A stretch of 64,000 nt of DNA, taken from positions 60,045 through 124,044 of the forward strand of contig NZ_KE383932.1 of NCBI RefSeq assembly GCF_000422845.1. Direction: 5' to 3'. Of this stretch, positions 1-8,584 are shown one piece after another. The DNA comes from Oceanobacter kriegii DSM 6294. Lineage in GTDB: Bacteria; Pseudomonadota; Gammaproteobacteria; Pseudomonadales; Oceanobacteraceae. Every line of letters starts with the position of its first letter. The stretch's first letter is position 1. Under the pieces are notes generated by a model. The model ran no database searches. It saw only the letters and a list, made by a program, of their open reading frames with translations, and was not told the DNA's origin. Both the position numbers and the translations under genes were made by a program.

Positions 1-1325
1 AGTACGTGGCGCTGCTGGAAGAACGCAAGGCCGATACCGAATATCTGGCCAATTACGACAGCCTCACCGGACTGTCGAATCGTAACCGTTTTATGACGTT
101 GCTGGCCCATGCGCTGGAGCATGTGGAAAGCAACAACCAGCATCTGGCGGTGATGTACGTCGACCTTGATGGCTTCAAGCTGGTAAACGATTCGTTGGGG
201 CATGAGGTGGGCGACAAACTGTTGGAAATGGTGGCTCAGCGGCTGGTGTCCATCGTGCCGGACGAAGCTACCGTATCGCGCCACGGCGGCGACGAATTTC
301 TGGTTTTGCTGCGGGAATGTCCACCGCGGGCCAAGCTGGAACAGCTGGCCGACCTGGTGGTGATTGGCCTGATGCAAAAATACGTGATCAATACCTGGGA
401 GGTGAGGGTCTCTGCCAGTGTGGGTATTGCGACTACCTTCGACTCGGACGCCGATACCCGCGACCTGATTCGCAATGCCGACGTCGCCATGTATACCGCC
501 AAAAGCCTTGGCAAGAGCCGCTACAGCTTCTTTAACTCTACCATGATGGACAACTATCAGCGGCGGGTAGACATTGCCAACTCGATTGATACCGCACTGG
601 CAGAAAACGAATTCAGCGTGTACTACCAGGAAAAGGTCAAACCCGATGGCACCCGGGTTGGTGCAGAAGCGCTGGTGCGCTGGACCAGCAAAACCCTGGG
701 GTTTGTATCGCCAGCGGAGTTTATTCCAATTGCCGAGCACTCCGGCAAAGTCTCTGATATTACCCAGTGGGTGATTGAGCGGGTCTGTTCCGACTGCCGC
801 CATGTGTTCAGCCATGTGCCGCAGCCGTTTCAGGTATCGATTAACCTGTCGGCCCACGACCTCAAGAAATATCACCTGATTGGCTTTATCAAAGGGGCGT
901 TCATCAAACATGAAATCCCGCGGGGATTGATTGAGTTCGAAGTGACCGAACACGCCTATCTGGACAACCTCGACGTCGCCAACCGCTTCTTCGATGACAT
1001 TACCGCCATGGGCTGCCGGGTGGCTCTGGACGACTTCGGAACGGGCTATTCCTCGCTTAGTTACCTGACCAAAATCCCCATCGACCTGATCAAGATCGAC
1101 AAGCAATTTGTCGACAACATTGGCCGTAGCGAACGCGACGACGCGCTGGTGATCACCATCATCGAAATGGCTCGCCGGTTGGGCATGGAGCTGTGTGCCG
1201 AAGGCGTTGAAACGGTTGAACAGCGCCAATTTCTCACTCGCCACGGCTGCGATATTTTCCAGGGGTACCTGTTCCACAAACCGATGAAGCTGACCGACTA
1301 CACCAGCTTGCTGAAACAAGAGTGA
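1..1325 (+). CDS. GGDEF-EAL protein (cyclic-di-GMP turnover), 5' truncated by window edge
   Basis: The reading frame is open from base 3, so the true start and any N-terminal sensor lie upstream of the window. About 440 residues are visible. A diguanylate cyclase domain comes first (YDSLTGLSNR; signature RHGGDEF around residue 92 of the visible part). A phosphodiesterase domain follows with EALVRW near 221, DDFGTGYSS near 342 and EGVET near 399. Both signature motifs are intact, so either or both activities are possible. No RxxD inhibitory site is seen at the usual place before GGDEF, which argues against product inhibition if the cyclase is active. Such proteins set c-di-GMP levels and so the balance between motility and attachment. 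The gene faces the chemotaxis operon tail-to-tail. Confidence 0.93.
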   Translation, partial: YVALLEERKADTEYLANYDSLTGLSNRNRFMTLLAHALEHVESNNQHLAVMYVDLDGFKLVNDSLGHEVGDKLLEMVAQRLVSIVPDEATVSRHGGDEFLVLLRECPPRAKLEQLADLVVIGLMQKYVINTWEVRVSASVGIATTFDSDADTRDLIRNADVAMYTAKSLGKSRYSFFNSTMMDNYQRRVDIANSIDTALAENEFSVYYQEKVKPDGTRVGAEALVRWTSKTLGFVSPAEFIPIAEHSGKVSDITQWVIERVCSDCRHVFSHVPQPFQVSINLSAHDLKKYHLIGFIKGAFIKHEIPRGLIEFEVTEHAYLDNLDVANRFFDDITAMGCRVALDDFGTGYSSLSYLTKIPIDLIKIDKQFVDNIGRSERDDALVITIIEMARRLGMELCAEGVETVEQRQFLTRHGCDIFQGYLFHKPMKLTDYTSLLKQE

Positions 1326-1343
1326 GGTTGGCTGTAGTCTGAG

Positions 1344-1412
1344 GTGTCGGATGTCGGATGTCGGATGTCGGATGTCGGATGTCGGATGTCGGATGTCGGA
1401 TGTCGGATGTCG
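1344..1412. repeat. Heptanucleotide tandem repeat (ATGTCGG)n
   Basis: About ten copies of the 7-mer ATGTCGG run head-to-tail. The first copy begins GTGTCGG, eight are identical, and the last is cut to ATGTCG. The tract starts 18 bp after the stop codon of the GGDEF-EAL gene, in non-coding DNA. Near-perfect identity suggests recent slippage expansion and likely copy-number variation between strains. No function is apparent. Confidence 0.95.
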
Positions 1413-1462
1413 CGAGCTTAGCTGACCCTGTAATTGGTTATTGTGTGAAGACCCGCTTTCTC

Positions 1463-1486
1463 TTTCGCGAATAAATTCGCTCCTAC
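1463..1486 (-). repeat. REP-like palindrome (GTAGGAG head)
   Basis: Read on the minus strand this is GTAGGAG followed by the imperfect hairpin CGAATTTATTCG and a CGAAA tail. It belongs to the window-wide family of short palindromes with a GTRGGAG head, which resembles the REP elements mobilised by RAYT (IS200-type) transposases. No RAYT gene is present in the window. Confidence 0.75.
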
Positions 1487-1553
1487 AAATCCTGCTGCCA
1501 GCGAACAGCCTGCGCTGGCGATGTGTTACGCGTTCCGCTAATACATCTTACCC

Positions 1554-1806
1554 ATGGATTTCAAGCTTGTGGGAGGTAGCTTGCTGCCGATGATGCGTCG
1601 TTTCCTCTTAGGAGCAGGCTTGCCTGCGAACATCCTACTCATAGATTTAAAGCCTGTGGGAGGTAGCTTGCTGCCGATGATGAGCTATTCCCTCGTAGGA
1701 GCAGGCTTGCCTGCGAACATCCTATTCATAGATTTAAAGCCTGTGGGAGGGAGCTTGCTGCCGATGGTGTGCCACTTCCTTGTAGGAGCGGGCTTGCCTG
1801 CGAACA
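1554..1806 (+). repeat. Three tandem 87-bp units, each made of two REP-like palindromes
   Basis: GTGGGAGG heads occur at 1569, 1656 and 1743, exactly 87 bp apart. Each unit holds one palindrome of type GTGGGAGGTAGCTTGCTGCC and one of type GTAGGAGCAGGCTTGCCTGC, joined by a conserved spacer containing ATAGATTTAAAGCC. Because 87 is a multiple of three, the array stays open in one frame for about 94 codons (to 1838), but the translation is only a 29-residue repeat and is not a credible protein. This looks like a BIME-type array that grew by tandem duplication. Confidence 0.88.
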
Positions 1807-1887
1807 GCTTGGATAGACAGAGAGCAGGCTATCCATGAGTGCTATCGGGCTTGGTGTGCTTGGGGCTTGGTTTTTTAGGATAGGAAG

Positions 1888-1914
1888 AACGGATGGGCGG
1901 GGCGCCCATCCGTT
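1888..1914 (-). terminator. Probable terminator hairpin of the chemotaxis operon
   Basis: A 12-bp perfect inverted repeat, AACGGATGGGCG and CGCCCATCCGTT, lies 21 bp beyond the last stop codon of the minus-strand operon. The tract that follows on the minus strand (TCTTCCTATCC) is pyrimidine-rich rather than a clean T-run. Termination is therefore likely but the element is not textbook. Confidence 0.6.
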
Positions 1915-1935
1915 GCATAGCTGTTCAGAGGGTTT

Positions 1936-3168
1936 CTAGAACAATTCAATCTTGGGTCTTTCGGGTTCGTCGGATTGGCTGGTGTCGGCGCCGTCGAGCA
2001 GTTCGCGGTGGATGTCTTCTTGTTCTTTCATGGTGTATCCCTCTCGAAGGGATTCTATGATGTCGCTGAGGTCCTGGTCGGTGGTCAGTTTGCTGATGTC
2101 TGGCTGCTCGCTGATCACTTTGAAGCGCGCTTCACACAGGTTGAGGCCTTCCTGCACCTGTTCGATCTGCTGGCGGGCGATGTCCTGGAACTGGCTGCGG
2201 CTGAGCACCGTAAGTACCGAGTTGCGCACGTAGCTGACGGCTTCCTGGGTGTTGTCGGTCAGGTCGTCAAGGGTGTGAACCGCTTTCTGGAACTGGTTCG
2301 ACAGAGTATTCACCGAGTGGTTAATGGTTTGCAGCCATTCCACTTCGTCGACGGCGCTTTGCTGGGCTTCTTCCAGACGATCCATTTGGCCGTCTACCGT
2401 AGAGGACACCTGGAATACGCTGTCTTCAATGCGGGCGGCGGCGTCTTCAATTTGATTGGAGAGCGTGCGTACTTCGTCGGCGACCACGGCGAATCCTCGT
2501 CCGGCTTCGCCGGCACGGGCTGCCTCGATGGCGGCGTTCAGCGCCAGCAGGTTGGTTTGCTTGGTCACTTCGCGGATCACTTCGATCAATGGCTTGAAGG
2601 TTTCCACCTTGTTGGCGATGTCGGTAATGGCTTCGGACTGCTGCTGCTGGTGGCTTTCGCGCTTTTGACGGTAGGCCGACATTTCTTCCAGCAGGTGTTG
2701 GCTGGAAGCCATGGTGTTTTCCGCTTCGGCGGTGATGTCCTGGGCTTCGAGACGGCGTTGTTCAAACACCTTCAGAAACTCTTCTGAGCGTTGGCTGATT
2801 TTCAGCACCCGTTCCATGATGTCGGTGGCGGCGTCATCGGCCAGTTTGTTGGTGGTTTCCAGGTGCGCATTCAAAAGCCCGGCCAGTGGGCTGAAGCTGC
2901 ACAGCAGCTGCTTGAGTGCCTGGGTCTTTCCTGCAATGTCGGCATCGCTTTCTTTGGCGCGTTGTTTTTTGCGCTTTTCAGCAGCACCTGCGGACTGGAT
3001 CACCAGGTAGGTGAACATGCCCATCATGCCGCTGCTGAATGCCCACAGATAATTGCAGTAGGGGGTCGGTACAAACCCACCAAAGGTGAGCACGCCCACG
3101 CCTACCAGCCAGCCTGCTAATCCTGCGCCGACCAATTTTGTATTTTTTTGCAGGTACTGCAGATTCAT
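1936..3168 (-). CDS. Membrane methyl-accepting chemotaxis protein without sensory domain
   Basis: This 410-residue protein is the last gene of the chemosensory operon. Two hydrophobic segments sit at the N-terminus (about residues 12-33 and 38-60) with only a short turn between them, so there is no periplasmic ligand-binding domain. A coiled-coil region and one MCP signalling domain follow, with the hairpin tip [17 protein letters not shown] and [12 protein letters not shown]. The C-terminus has no obvious CheR/CheB docking pentapeptide. It probably anchors an array to the membrane or senses through its transmembrane hairpin. It starts 18 bp after the upstream response regulator. The MCP assignment is firm; the signal is unknown. 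Confidence 0.92.
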   Translation of the reverse strand: MNLQYLQKNTKLVGAGLAGWLVGVGVLTFGGFVPTPYCNYLWAFSSGMMGMFTYLVIQSAGAAEKRKKQRAKESDADIAGKTQALKQLLCSFSPLAGLLNAHLETTNKLADDAATDIMERVLKISQRSEEFLKVFEQRRLEAQDITAEAENTMASSQHLLEEMSAYRQKRESHQQQQSEAITDIANKVETFKPLIEVIREVTKQTNLLALNAAIEAARAGEAGRGFAVVADEVRTLSNQIEDAAARIEDSVFQVSSTVDGQMDRLEEAQQSAVDEVEWLQTINHSVNTLSNQFQKAVHTLDDLTDNTQEAVSYVRNSVLTVLSRSQFQDIARQQIEQVQEGLNLCEARFKVISEQPDISKLTTDQDLSDIIESLREGYTMKEQEDIHRELLDGADTSQSDEPERPKIELF

Positions 3169-3186
3169 ACCAACACTCCCCGGAGA

Positions 3187-3558
3187 TCAGGCGCCTGGCA
3201 GGATCTGACGTAGAACGCGAGTCAGGTCCTGGGCGGATACAGGTTTAACCAGCCATCCGGTGGCTCCCAGCTTTTTCGCTTCATCCCGTTTCTGGGCCTG
3301 ACTTTCGGTGGTCAGGGTCAGAATCGGGGTAAAGCGATTGGCACTGCTGGAACGGACCTTGGCAATCAGCTCCAGACCGTTCATCCCCGGCATGTTGACG
3401 TCGGTGATGATCAGATCGACCTTATTGCCATTCAGGTGCTGTACGGCGTTGAGTGGGTTATCGCATGTTTCTACCCGATAACCGGCCATTTCCAGCGTCG
3501 AGCGCACGCTCATCAGCATGGTTTTGGAATCGTCGACAACGTATATCATCTTAGCCAC
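3187..3558 (-). CDS. CheY-like single-domain response regulator
   Basis: This is a 123-residue stand-alone receiver domain. It has the acidic pair D9/D10, phosphoacceptor D53 in ITDVNMPG, the Thr of TLTTES (83-84) and K105 in LVKPV, so it should be phosphorylated by the CheA of this operon. There is no output domain, so it acts by protein contact, as CheY does on the flagellar switch or as a phosphate sink. It sits 3 bp after the STAS gene and 18 bp before the membrane receptor gene. Two such regulators in one operon suggest one output and one sink or adaptation role; which is which cannot be read from sequence. Confidence 0.93.
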   Translation of the reverse strand: MAKMIYVVDDSKTMLMSVRSTLEMAGYRVETCDNPLNAVQHLNGNKVDLIITDVNMPGMNGLELIAKVRSSSANRFTPILTLTTESQAQKRDEAKKLGATGWLVKPVSAQDLTRVLRQILPGA

Positions 3559-3561
3559 GGG

Positions 3562-3819
3562 CTATTGCTCCTCTTTCAGCGCTGCGTTACCCAGACAGGT
3601 TTGCAGCCATTGGCTCAACCCCAGCCGCTCCGGCCAGGCGATGACTTTTGGTTGAGCCGCCATCAGTACTTGTAGCGGGGCACTGTGAATGTGTTCGAGT
3701 GCGGACATATCCAGCTCGGTGCGGTCCTTGTCCTTGAACCAGGCCAGTAGCTCGTCGGCATCCTCAATGGCGAGGGTGTCGCTGAGCACCGCGCGGCGTT
3801 TCAGCAGTCGCATGGTCAT
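3562..3819 (-). CDS. Small STAS-domain protein
   Basis: This 85-residue protein resembles a single STAS domain of the anti-sigma-factor-antagonist type. It has the pattern ELDMSALEHIHSAPLQVL, where STAS proteins usually carry a strand, then Asp-x-Ser, then a helix. The regulatory serine position appears shifted (HIHSA), so phospho-switching is uncertain. It lies 1 bp after cheA and 3 bp before a CheY-like gene, which makes translational coupling very likely. STAS proteins occur in several non-flagellar chemosensory operons, where they act as scaffolds or partner switches. The fold assignment is moderately sure; the role is inferred. Confidence 0.72.
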   Translation of the reverse strand: MTMRLLKRRAVLSDTLAIEDADELLAWFKDKDRTELDMSALEHIHSAPLQVLMAAQPKVIAWPERLGLSQWLQTCLGNAALKEEQ

Positions 3820-3820
3820 G

Positions 3821-6742
3821 TCAGATCAGCTCCCTTGGGTTGAGTACCATCAATACCGAACCATCGCCCACCAGTGCTGCACCAGAGTAGGCCGATACGC
3901 CGCCCAGCACGCTGCCGGTCAGCGGCTTCTGAATGATGTCGGCCGAGCCGCGGAAGTTGTCGACCATCAGGCCAACGGTTTCTGCACCTACCCGAATCAC
4001 CAGTACGGCGTATTCACCTTCTTCGTTAAGCATAGGCAGAGAATCCAGATTCAGCAGCTCGTTGAGGCTTTTCAGTGGGATAATGCGGTTGCGCAGGATG
4101 GTGGTTTTCACCTGTTTGAGTTCGTGAATATTGGCTTTATCCACGCGCACGGTTTCCAGCACCTGATCCATCGGAATGCCCATCAGCTGGCCGTCGGTCT
4201 CGATCATCATCACCCGGGTGACGGCGATCGACATTGGCAGCTGAATGCGAATGCGGGTGCCTTTGCCCGGTTCGCTGTCGAGCGCCAGCGTGCCGTTGAC
4301 CTTGTCGACAGCACGGCGCACGGCGTCCATGCCAACGCCTCGGCCAGAGAGGTCTGACACGGCGTCGGCGGTGGAAAAACCGGCTGCCATCACCAGATTG
4401 ACGGCCTCGCGGTCGGTCATGCGCTCGGCGGTGGCTTCGTCGATGACGCCTTTTTCAATCGCTTTGCGTTTCACTACATCGGGGTTGATGCCCTTGCCGT
4501 CGTCGGCAATTTCAATCAGTACCCGGTCGGCTTCCTGGGTGGCCCGAATGCTGAGCTTGCCGGAGGCGGGTTTGCCTGCGGCGGTGCGCACTTTAGGGGT
4601 TTCAATGCCGTGGTCGAGGCTGTTACGAACAATGTGAATCAGCGGTTCGGCCAGCGATTCGATGATGTTCTTGTCGGCTTCGGTGTCTTCGCCCTCAATC
4701 GACAGCTGAATGTCCTTTCCCAAACGGCGTGAAATATCCCGCACCAGTCGCGGGAAGCGCATTGAGATAAACGAGAACGGCATCATGCGGATTTGCATGA
4801 TGGCGTCCTGCATTTCCTCAGAAATACGATTGATGACGCCGTACTGTTCTTTTAGCTCCCGTGACAAATCCCGGCTGCCGTAGGCCTGATCTTCAATGCC
4901 CAGTTTTTCGGCTTTCTGGGCCAGGAATGGCAGGGAGTTTTTGGCCACCACCATTTCGCCGATCAAACTCATCAGGCGATCGATTTTCTCCTGATCCACC
5001 TTCAGGCTGCGGCTTGTAGGCTGGCTTTCTGCGCGGGCAGACTCAGTGGCGGGCTTGGCCGCTGGTGCTGGATTGGCGCTCTCGGAAGTTGCTTGAGCCG
5101 AAGCCGTTTGAGCCGCTGGTTGAGCGGGGTCGGTTGCCCTGGTTTTTGTAGATTGAGCTTCTGTAGATGGAGCTTCTGTCGACGGAGCTTTGGTTAACGG
5201 AGCATCGGCCGTGTTATCCACTTCGGGTGAGCCTGCATCTGCGCTTGTTGCGGCTCTTGTTTCGGTAGTGGAAGCAGGTTCCAGCAGATTCTCCAGCCAA
5301 TCGGTCATTGGCGCACTGTCGCCTTGCTCCAGTGCGGTATCCAGATGTTCCCGCAAGGCTGCTTGCTGGTCGTGTTGACCAATCGAGCCCATGCTGTTCA
5401 GCAGCGAGTTACCGGCGGCCTGAACTCGGCCACTGGCCCATGGCGAATCGTCTTTCAGCCCCAGAATGTGTTGCTGGGTTTGCAGTACTTCGTTCAGCTC
5501 AGGGCTGAAGTCCGCCGGGTTCAGCGGAGCGGTAGTGCCCAGAGTGTTATTGGTGCTGGAGTGATGGGTGCTGCTGACGCCCTCTGTGTCGTGATGGCCA
5601 CTGAAGCCGTGCAGTTCGGCCAGCAATTGCCAGCTGTTTTCAAGCAGCGGCGAATCGGGCGATGCCGACGCCACCAGTCGAATCCAGCGCAAGGCAACAT
5701 GGGCCTGACAATCTTCGTCGCTGGCTTCCAGTTGGTGGGTTACCAGCGTCATTAAGGCATCGTGGTCACGACTGGCGTAGGCGTGATGCAGTTGCTCCAG
5801 CACGTCGTCAGGCAGTGGCTGATGTGGCAAACGTTGGTCGATGGCCATCAGTTGCTCCGGGGCCACCGAGTACACACTCAGGGCTTCCGGGTTGTAGCGG
5901 AAATGGTCATCCAGCTCTTCAGCGCTGGCACTGGTCAGGGCCCAGAATTGCAGCTGACACTGGAACGGGTCCAACTCATCGACGCTTGCCAATGGTTGAC
6001 GGGTTTTCACAGTACCCCAGAGGGCGCCCGGGCACTGCATGACCTGGAACAGTGGGTCTTCACCCGTGAAAAAGCAGGTTTCTTCAGGCAGGTAATGCAC
6101 CAGTTTCACGTCGCTGCCTGCAATGGCCTCGCTGACGGCTTCGTGGCGCACCAGCTCTGGAATATCGGCCAGCGGGCTGTCGTCGGGCAAAGACGTCACA
6201 GCGGTTTCTGCTGCTTCTGTATCTGTTGCCTCTGGTTGGTCAGGGCCATCCAGCATCCGGTTGGCGTCGGCCAGTGCTTCGGCGTCACGGTCGGCTTCGT
6301 TTACTTCTTCTATTTGTTCACTGGTTGGCTCGCTGCCGGCTTCTGCTGGGCCTGCAGTAATCTGCTCCAGCATGGCCCGCAAGGCGGCTTCCAGCTGGTC
6401 GGCGCGCTCCTTGTCGTCACCGGGTTCGCCATTGGTTTCGAGGTCGTCCAGCTGCTGGCTGACAAAGTCCATGCAGTCGAACAACTGGTCGTTAAGGTCG
6501 TGACTGAACAGATCAGGGTGGTCGCGCAGCTCGGTCAACAGGTCTTCACCGGCGTGCAATACCCGGATCATGTCCGGGAAGTCGAACAAGCCGCTGCTGC
6601 CCTTAAGGGTGTGAACCAGCCGGAACAGCTCATTCAGGCCTTCGGCAATGTCGCCGCCTTTTTCCAGCCCCAGCAAGGCTTCGCTGATGCCTTGCAGTTG
6701 TTCCCGGCTTTCGGAGACGAATTGTTGCATTAATGGCGTCAT
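3821..6742 (-). CDS. cheA: CheA-type chemotaxis histidine kinase (long form)
   Basis: This 973-residue kinase has an N-terminal Hpt domain (about residues 1-105) with phosphoacceptor H44 in RLVHTLKGSSG. An unusually long middle of about 450 residues follows. It contains a segment (ELDPFQCQLQFWAL) that looks like a P2-type regulator-docking module, and then a low-complexity Ala/Thr/Ser/Glu linker before about residue 575. Next come the dimerisation helices (KIDRLMSLIGEMVVAKNSL), the ATPase domain (N-box IVRNSLDHGIE, G1 ADDGKGI, G2 GRGVGMD) and a C-terminal CheW-like domain. All catalytic boxes are intact. It overlaps the upstream response-regulator gene by 4 nt (ATGA). It should receive signal from the two receptors through the triple CheW and phosphorylate the two CheY-like proteins and CheB. 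Confidence 0.97.
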   Translation of the reverse strand: MTPLMQQFVSESREQLQGISEALLGLEKGGDIAEGLNELFRLVHTLKGSSGLFDFPDMIRVLHAGEDLLTELRDHPDLFSHDLNDQLFDCMDFVSQQLDDLETNGEPGDDKERADQLEAALRAMLEQITAGPAEAGSEPTSEQIEEVNEADRDAEALADANRMLDGPDQPEATDTEAAETAVTSLPDDSPLADIPELVRHEAVSEAIAGSDVKLVHYLPEETCFFTGEDPLFQVMQCPGALWGTVKTRQPLASVDELDPFQCQLQFWALTSASAEELDDHFRYNPEALSVYSVAPEQLMAIDQRLPHQPLPDDVLEQLHHAYASRDHDALMTLVTHQLEASDEDCQAHVALRWIRLVASASPDSPLLENSWQLLAELHGFSGHHDTEGVSSTHHSSTNNTLGTTAPLNPADFSPELNEVLQTQQHILGLKDDSPWASGRVQAAGNSLLNSMGSIGQHDQQAALREHLDTALEQGDSAPMTDWLENLLEPASTTETRAATSADAGSPEVDNTADAPLTKAPSTEAPSTEAQSTKTRATDPAQPAAQTASAQATSESANPAPAAKPATESARAESQPTSRSLKVDQEKIDRLMSLIGEMVVAKNSLPFLAQKAEKLGIEDQAYGSRDLSRELKEQYGVINRISEEMQDAIMQIRMMPFSFISMRFPRLVRDISRRLGKDIQLSIEGEDTEADKNIIESLAEPLIHIVRNSLDHGIETPKVRTAAGKPASGKLSIRATQEADRVLIEIADDGKGINPDVVKRKAIEKGVIDEATAERMTDREAVNLVMAAGFSTADAVSDLSGRGVGMDAVRRAVDKVNGTLALDSEPGKGTRIRIQLPMSIAVTRVMMIETDGQLMGIPMDQVLETVRVDKANIHELKQVKTTILRNRIIPLKSLNELLNLDSLPMLNEEGEYAVLVIRVGAETVGLMVDNFRGSADIIQKPLTGSVLGGVSAYSGAALVGDGSVLMVLNPRELI

Positions 6743-7110
6743 TGGGTCGGTTCCCCCATCAGCAGGCGGGCGTAGGCAATCAGTTCATCCGGTTTGGTGG
6801 GTTTTACCAGATACAGATTGGCACCCGACAGGTAGGCAATTTCCTTGTCGCGGCCAGCGGCTTCGGTGGACACCATCATGGCGGGTGCCTGATCGATGGA
6901 TTCGGCCCGCAGTTGTTGCAGGAATCCGTAGCCGTCCAGCTTGGGCATGTTGATGTCGACGATGTAGAGGTCGAACGGCGTTTCGAGGGCTTTTTCCAGC
7001 CCTTCCATACCGTTAACGGCTTCCTCTACCTGATAACCTCCGGCCTCCAGGATGCTGCGGTTGTACATCCGGATGGTGCTGGCGTCATCAATGATCAAAA
7101 CTCGTTTCAT
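6739..7110 (-). CDS. CheY-like single-domain response regulator
   Basis: This is a 123-residue receiver domain with D8/D9, phosphoacceptor D52 in IVDINMPKLDG, and K103 in YLVKPT. The switch Thr/Ser position is STE (81-83). It overlaps cheR upstream and cheA downstream by 4 nt each, so the three are translationally coupled. The sequence is clearly different from the other CheY-like protein encoded at 3187-3558, so the pair is not a recent duplicate. It has no DNA-binding or enzymatic output domain. Confidence 0.93.
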   Translation of the reverse strand: MKRVLIIDDASTIRMYNRSILEAGGYQVEEAVNGMEGLEKALETPFDLYIVDINMPKLDGYGFLQQLRAESIDQAPAMMVSTEAAGRDKEIAYLSGANLYLVKPTKPDELIAYARLLMGEPTQ

Positions 7111-7946
7111 GACTCCTCCAAAGGCTTCTGGTAAACGATGGCGCCAGGAAATTTGCGAACCTTGAACAGCGGCGAAATGCGCCCCATGGATTCGGAATGT
7201 CCCAGACAGATAAAGGCACCAGGAGCCATGACGTCGAACATCGCTTCGGCCGCGGCTTTACGGGATACGTCGTCAAAATAAATCAGCAGGTTGCGGCAAA
7301 AAATCACATCAATCGGGCGGTAGCGACGCACGTCGGCGACGTTGGATAAATTCACATGGGTAAATTCGACCGCCGAGCGCAGGTCGTCGCAGAGTTGATA
7401 CTGCAAACCGACCCGGCTGAAGTAGCGGGTTTTCCAGGACGGTGGAATCAGGCGAATTGAGCGCTCAGAATACAACCCCTGACGGGCGGTATTGAGGATG
7501 CCGGTGTCGATGTCGGAGGCAATCAGTTCAACGTCCCACTGGTTGATGCCGGGCCAACGCTCCAGCAACCACATGGCGATGGAGTAGGGTTCCTCGCCGG
7601 ACGACGACGGAATGCACCAGATCCGAATGGGTTTGCTGCGGTCGTGGGTTTTGCAGATTTCCGGCAGGATCGACTTCACCAGGCAGTCAAACTGGTAATC
7701 CTCGCGCATGAAATAGGTTTCGTTGACCGTCAGCAGGTTGGTCAGGTGTTGCAGTTCTTCACCACTGGCCTGAAAGCGCAGGGTGGTGAAGTACTCCCGG
7801 AAAGTGTCGTTGCCGGTTTCCCTGACGCGTTCAAGCAGGCGCTTATCAACAAAGTAGCGCTTGGTGTCCTCGAACTTGATGCCGGTTTTGCGATAAAAGA
7901 ATTCGCGGAAGGTGGCAAATTCCTGATCGCTGATCAGTTTGCTCAT
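7107..7946 (-). CDS. cheR: Chemoreceptor methyltransferase CheR
   Basis: This 279-residue enzyme transfers methyl groups from S-adenosylmethionine to glutamates of chemoreceptors. The chosen start (MSKLISDQEF) follows a GGAG ribosome-binding site inside the end of the HEAT-repeat gene. A longer frame reaching to 8096 would run back over that gene and reads as Arg-rich noise. Visible features are the N-terminal helical domain (RKTGIKFEDTKRYFVDKRL), the SAM-binding stretch IWCIPSSSGEEPYSIAM and the later FCRNLLIYFD. There is no C-terminal TPR. Together with CheB it gives this array its own adaptation pair. Confidence 0.95.
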   Translation of the reverse strand: MSKLISDQEFATFREFFYRKTGIKFEDTKRYFVDKRLLERVRETGNDTFREYFTTLRFQASGEELQHLTNLLTVNETYFMREDYQFDCLVKSILPEICKTHDRSKPIRIWCIPSSSGEEPYSIAMWLLERWPGINQWDVELIASDIDTGILNTARQGLYSERSIRLIPPSWKTRYFSRVGLQYQLCDDLRSAVEFTHVNLSNVADVRRYRPIDVIFCRNLLIYFDDVSRKAAAEAMFDVMAPGAFICLGHSESMGRISPLFKVRKFPGAIVYQKPLEES

Positions 7947-7948
7947 TG

Positions 7949-8581
7949 TTACTCCGCTGAACTCTGGATTCGTTTCAGGGCCATGTCGGCGGCGAACTGC
8001 ACGTAGGCTTCGTCTTCGTAACGAGAGCCAACCCGTTGCAGCGCCGGAATGGCGGCTTCGGTGCCCACTTCGCCCATCAGGTCGAGGGCGGTGCACACCA
8101 CGTTGAGGTGGTCGTCATGGTCCAGCACATCGATCAACCACTGCTCGACGTGCGGGTGACGTAACGACTCAAGAATGTTGACGGTGAAAATACGCACGTC
8201 CGGGTCGTCGTCAGCCAGTAGCTCTTCAACAATCTCGGCCATCTGGTCGGGCATTTCCTTCATCGCTTCGATGGCGTCGTTGCGCAGCCGGGCGTCTTCT
8301 GAGCGCAGGCATTCTGCCAGTCCGAAGACGGCATCGCGGTCGCCAATGCGGGTCAATGATGTGAGGATCACCTGGCGCACCACCGCTGAGGTTTCGCGTT
8401 CAAGTTGGGCCAGCAGCAATGCCGTGGCACCTTCGTGATCAACAATGTCCTGAGCCGCCTGGCGGCGCTCCAGCGGATGACTGCCTTGCAGTTGTTGTTG
8501 CAGTTCTTCCAGTGTTTTGGGAGTCCCTGCCTGCTGCTCGGATGGCAGGTTGTCGTCGTGGGTACGTTTCACCAGTGCCAT
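7949..8581 (-). CDS. HEAT-repeat protein in chemotaxis operon
   Basis: This 210-residue soluble protein is built of about five HEAT/PBS-lyase-type helical repeats. Recurring patterns are RRQAAQDIVDH, VRQVILTSLTRIGD, LRNDAIEAMKEMP, VRIFTVNILESL and NVVCTALDLMGEVG. HEAT solenoids bind proteins and carry no catalytic residues of their own. It is encoded between cheB (3 bp gap) and cheR (2 bp gap), so it very likely works with the adaptation enzymes or as a scaffold of the array. It is not a component of standard enteric chemotaxis. The fold call is confident; the function is inferred from context only. Confidence 0.85.
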   Translation of the reverse strand: MALVKRTHDDNLPSEQQAGTPKTLEELQQQLQGSHPLERRQAAQDIVDHEGATALLLAQLERETSAVVRQVILTSLTRIGDRDAVFGLAECLRSEDARLRNDAIEAMKEMPDQMAEIVEELLADDDPDVRIFTVNILESLRHPHVEQWLIDVLDHDDHLNVVCTALDLMGEVGTEAAIPALQRVGSRYEDEAYVQFAADMALKRIQSSAE

Positions 8582-8584
8582 GGG

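Noticed and set aside
1344..1412. CRISPR-like array
   Set aside because: It is a simple 7-bp microsatellite without spacers.
1554..1838. Open frame of 94 codons across the 87-bp repeats
   Set aside because: It has no ribosome-binding site and is a direct translation of REP palindromes; the frame stays open only because the period is a multiple of three.
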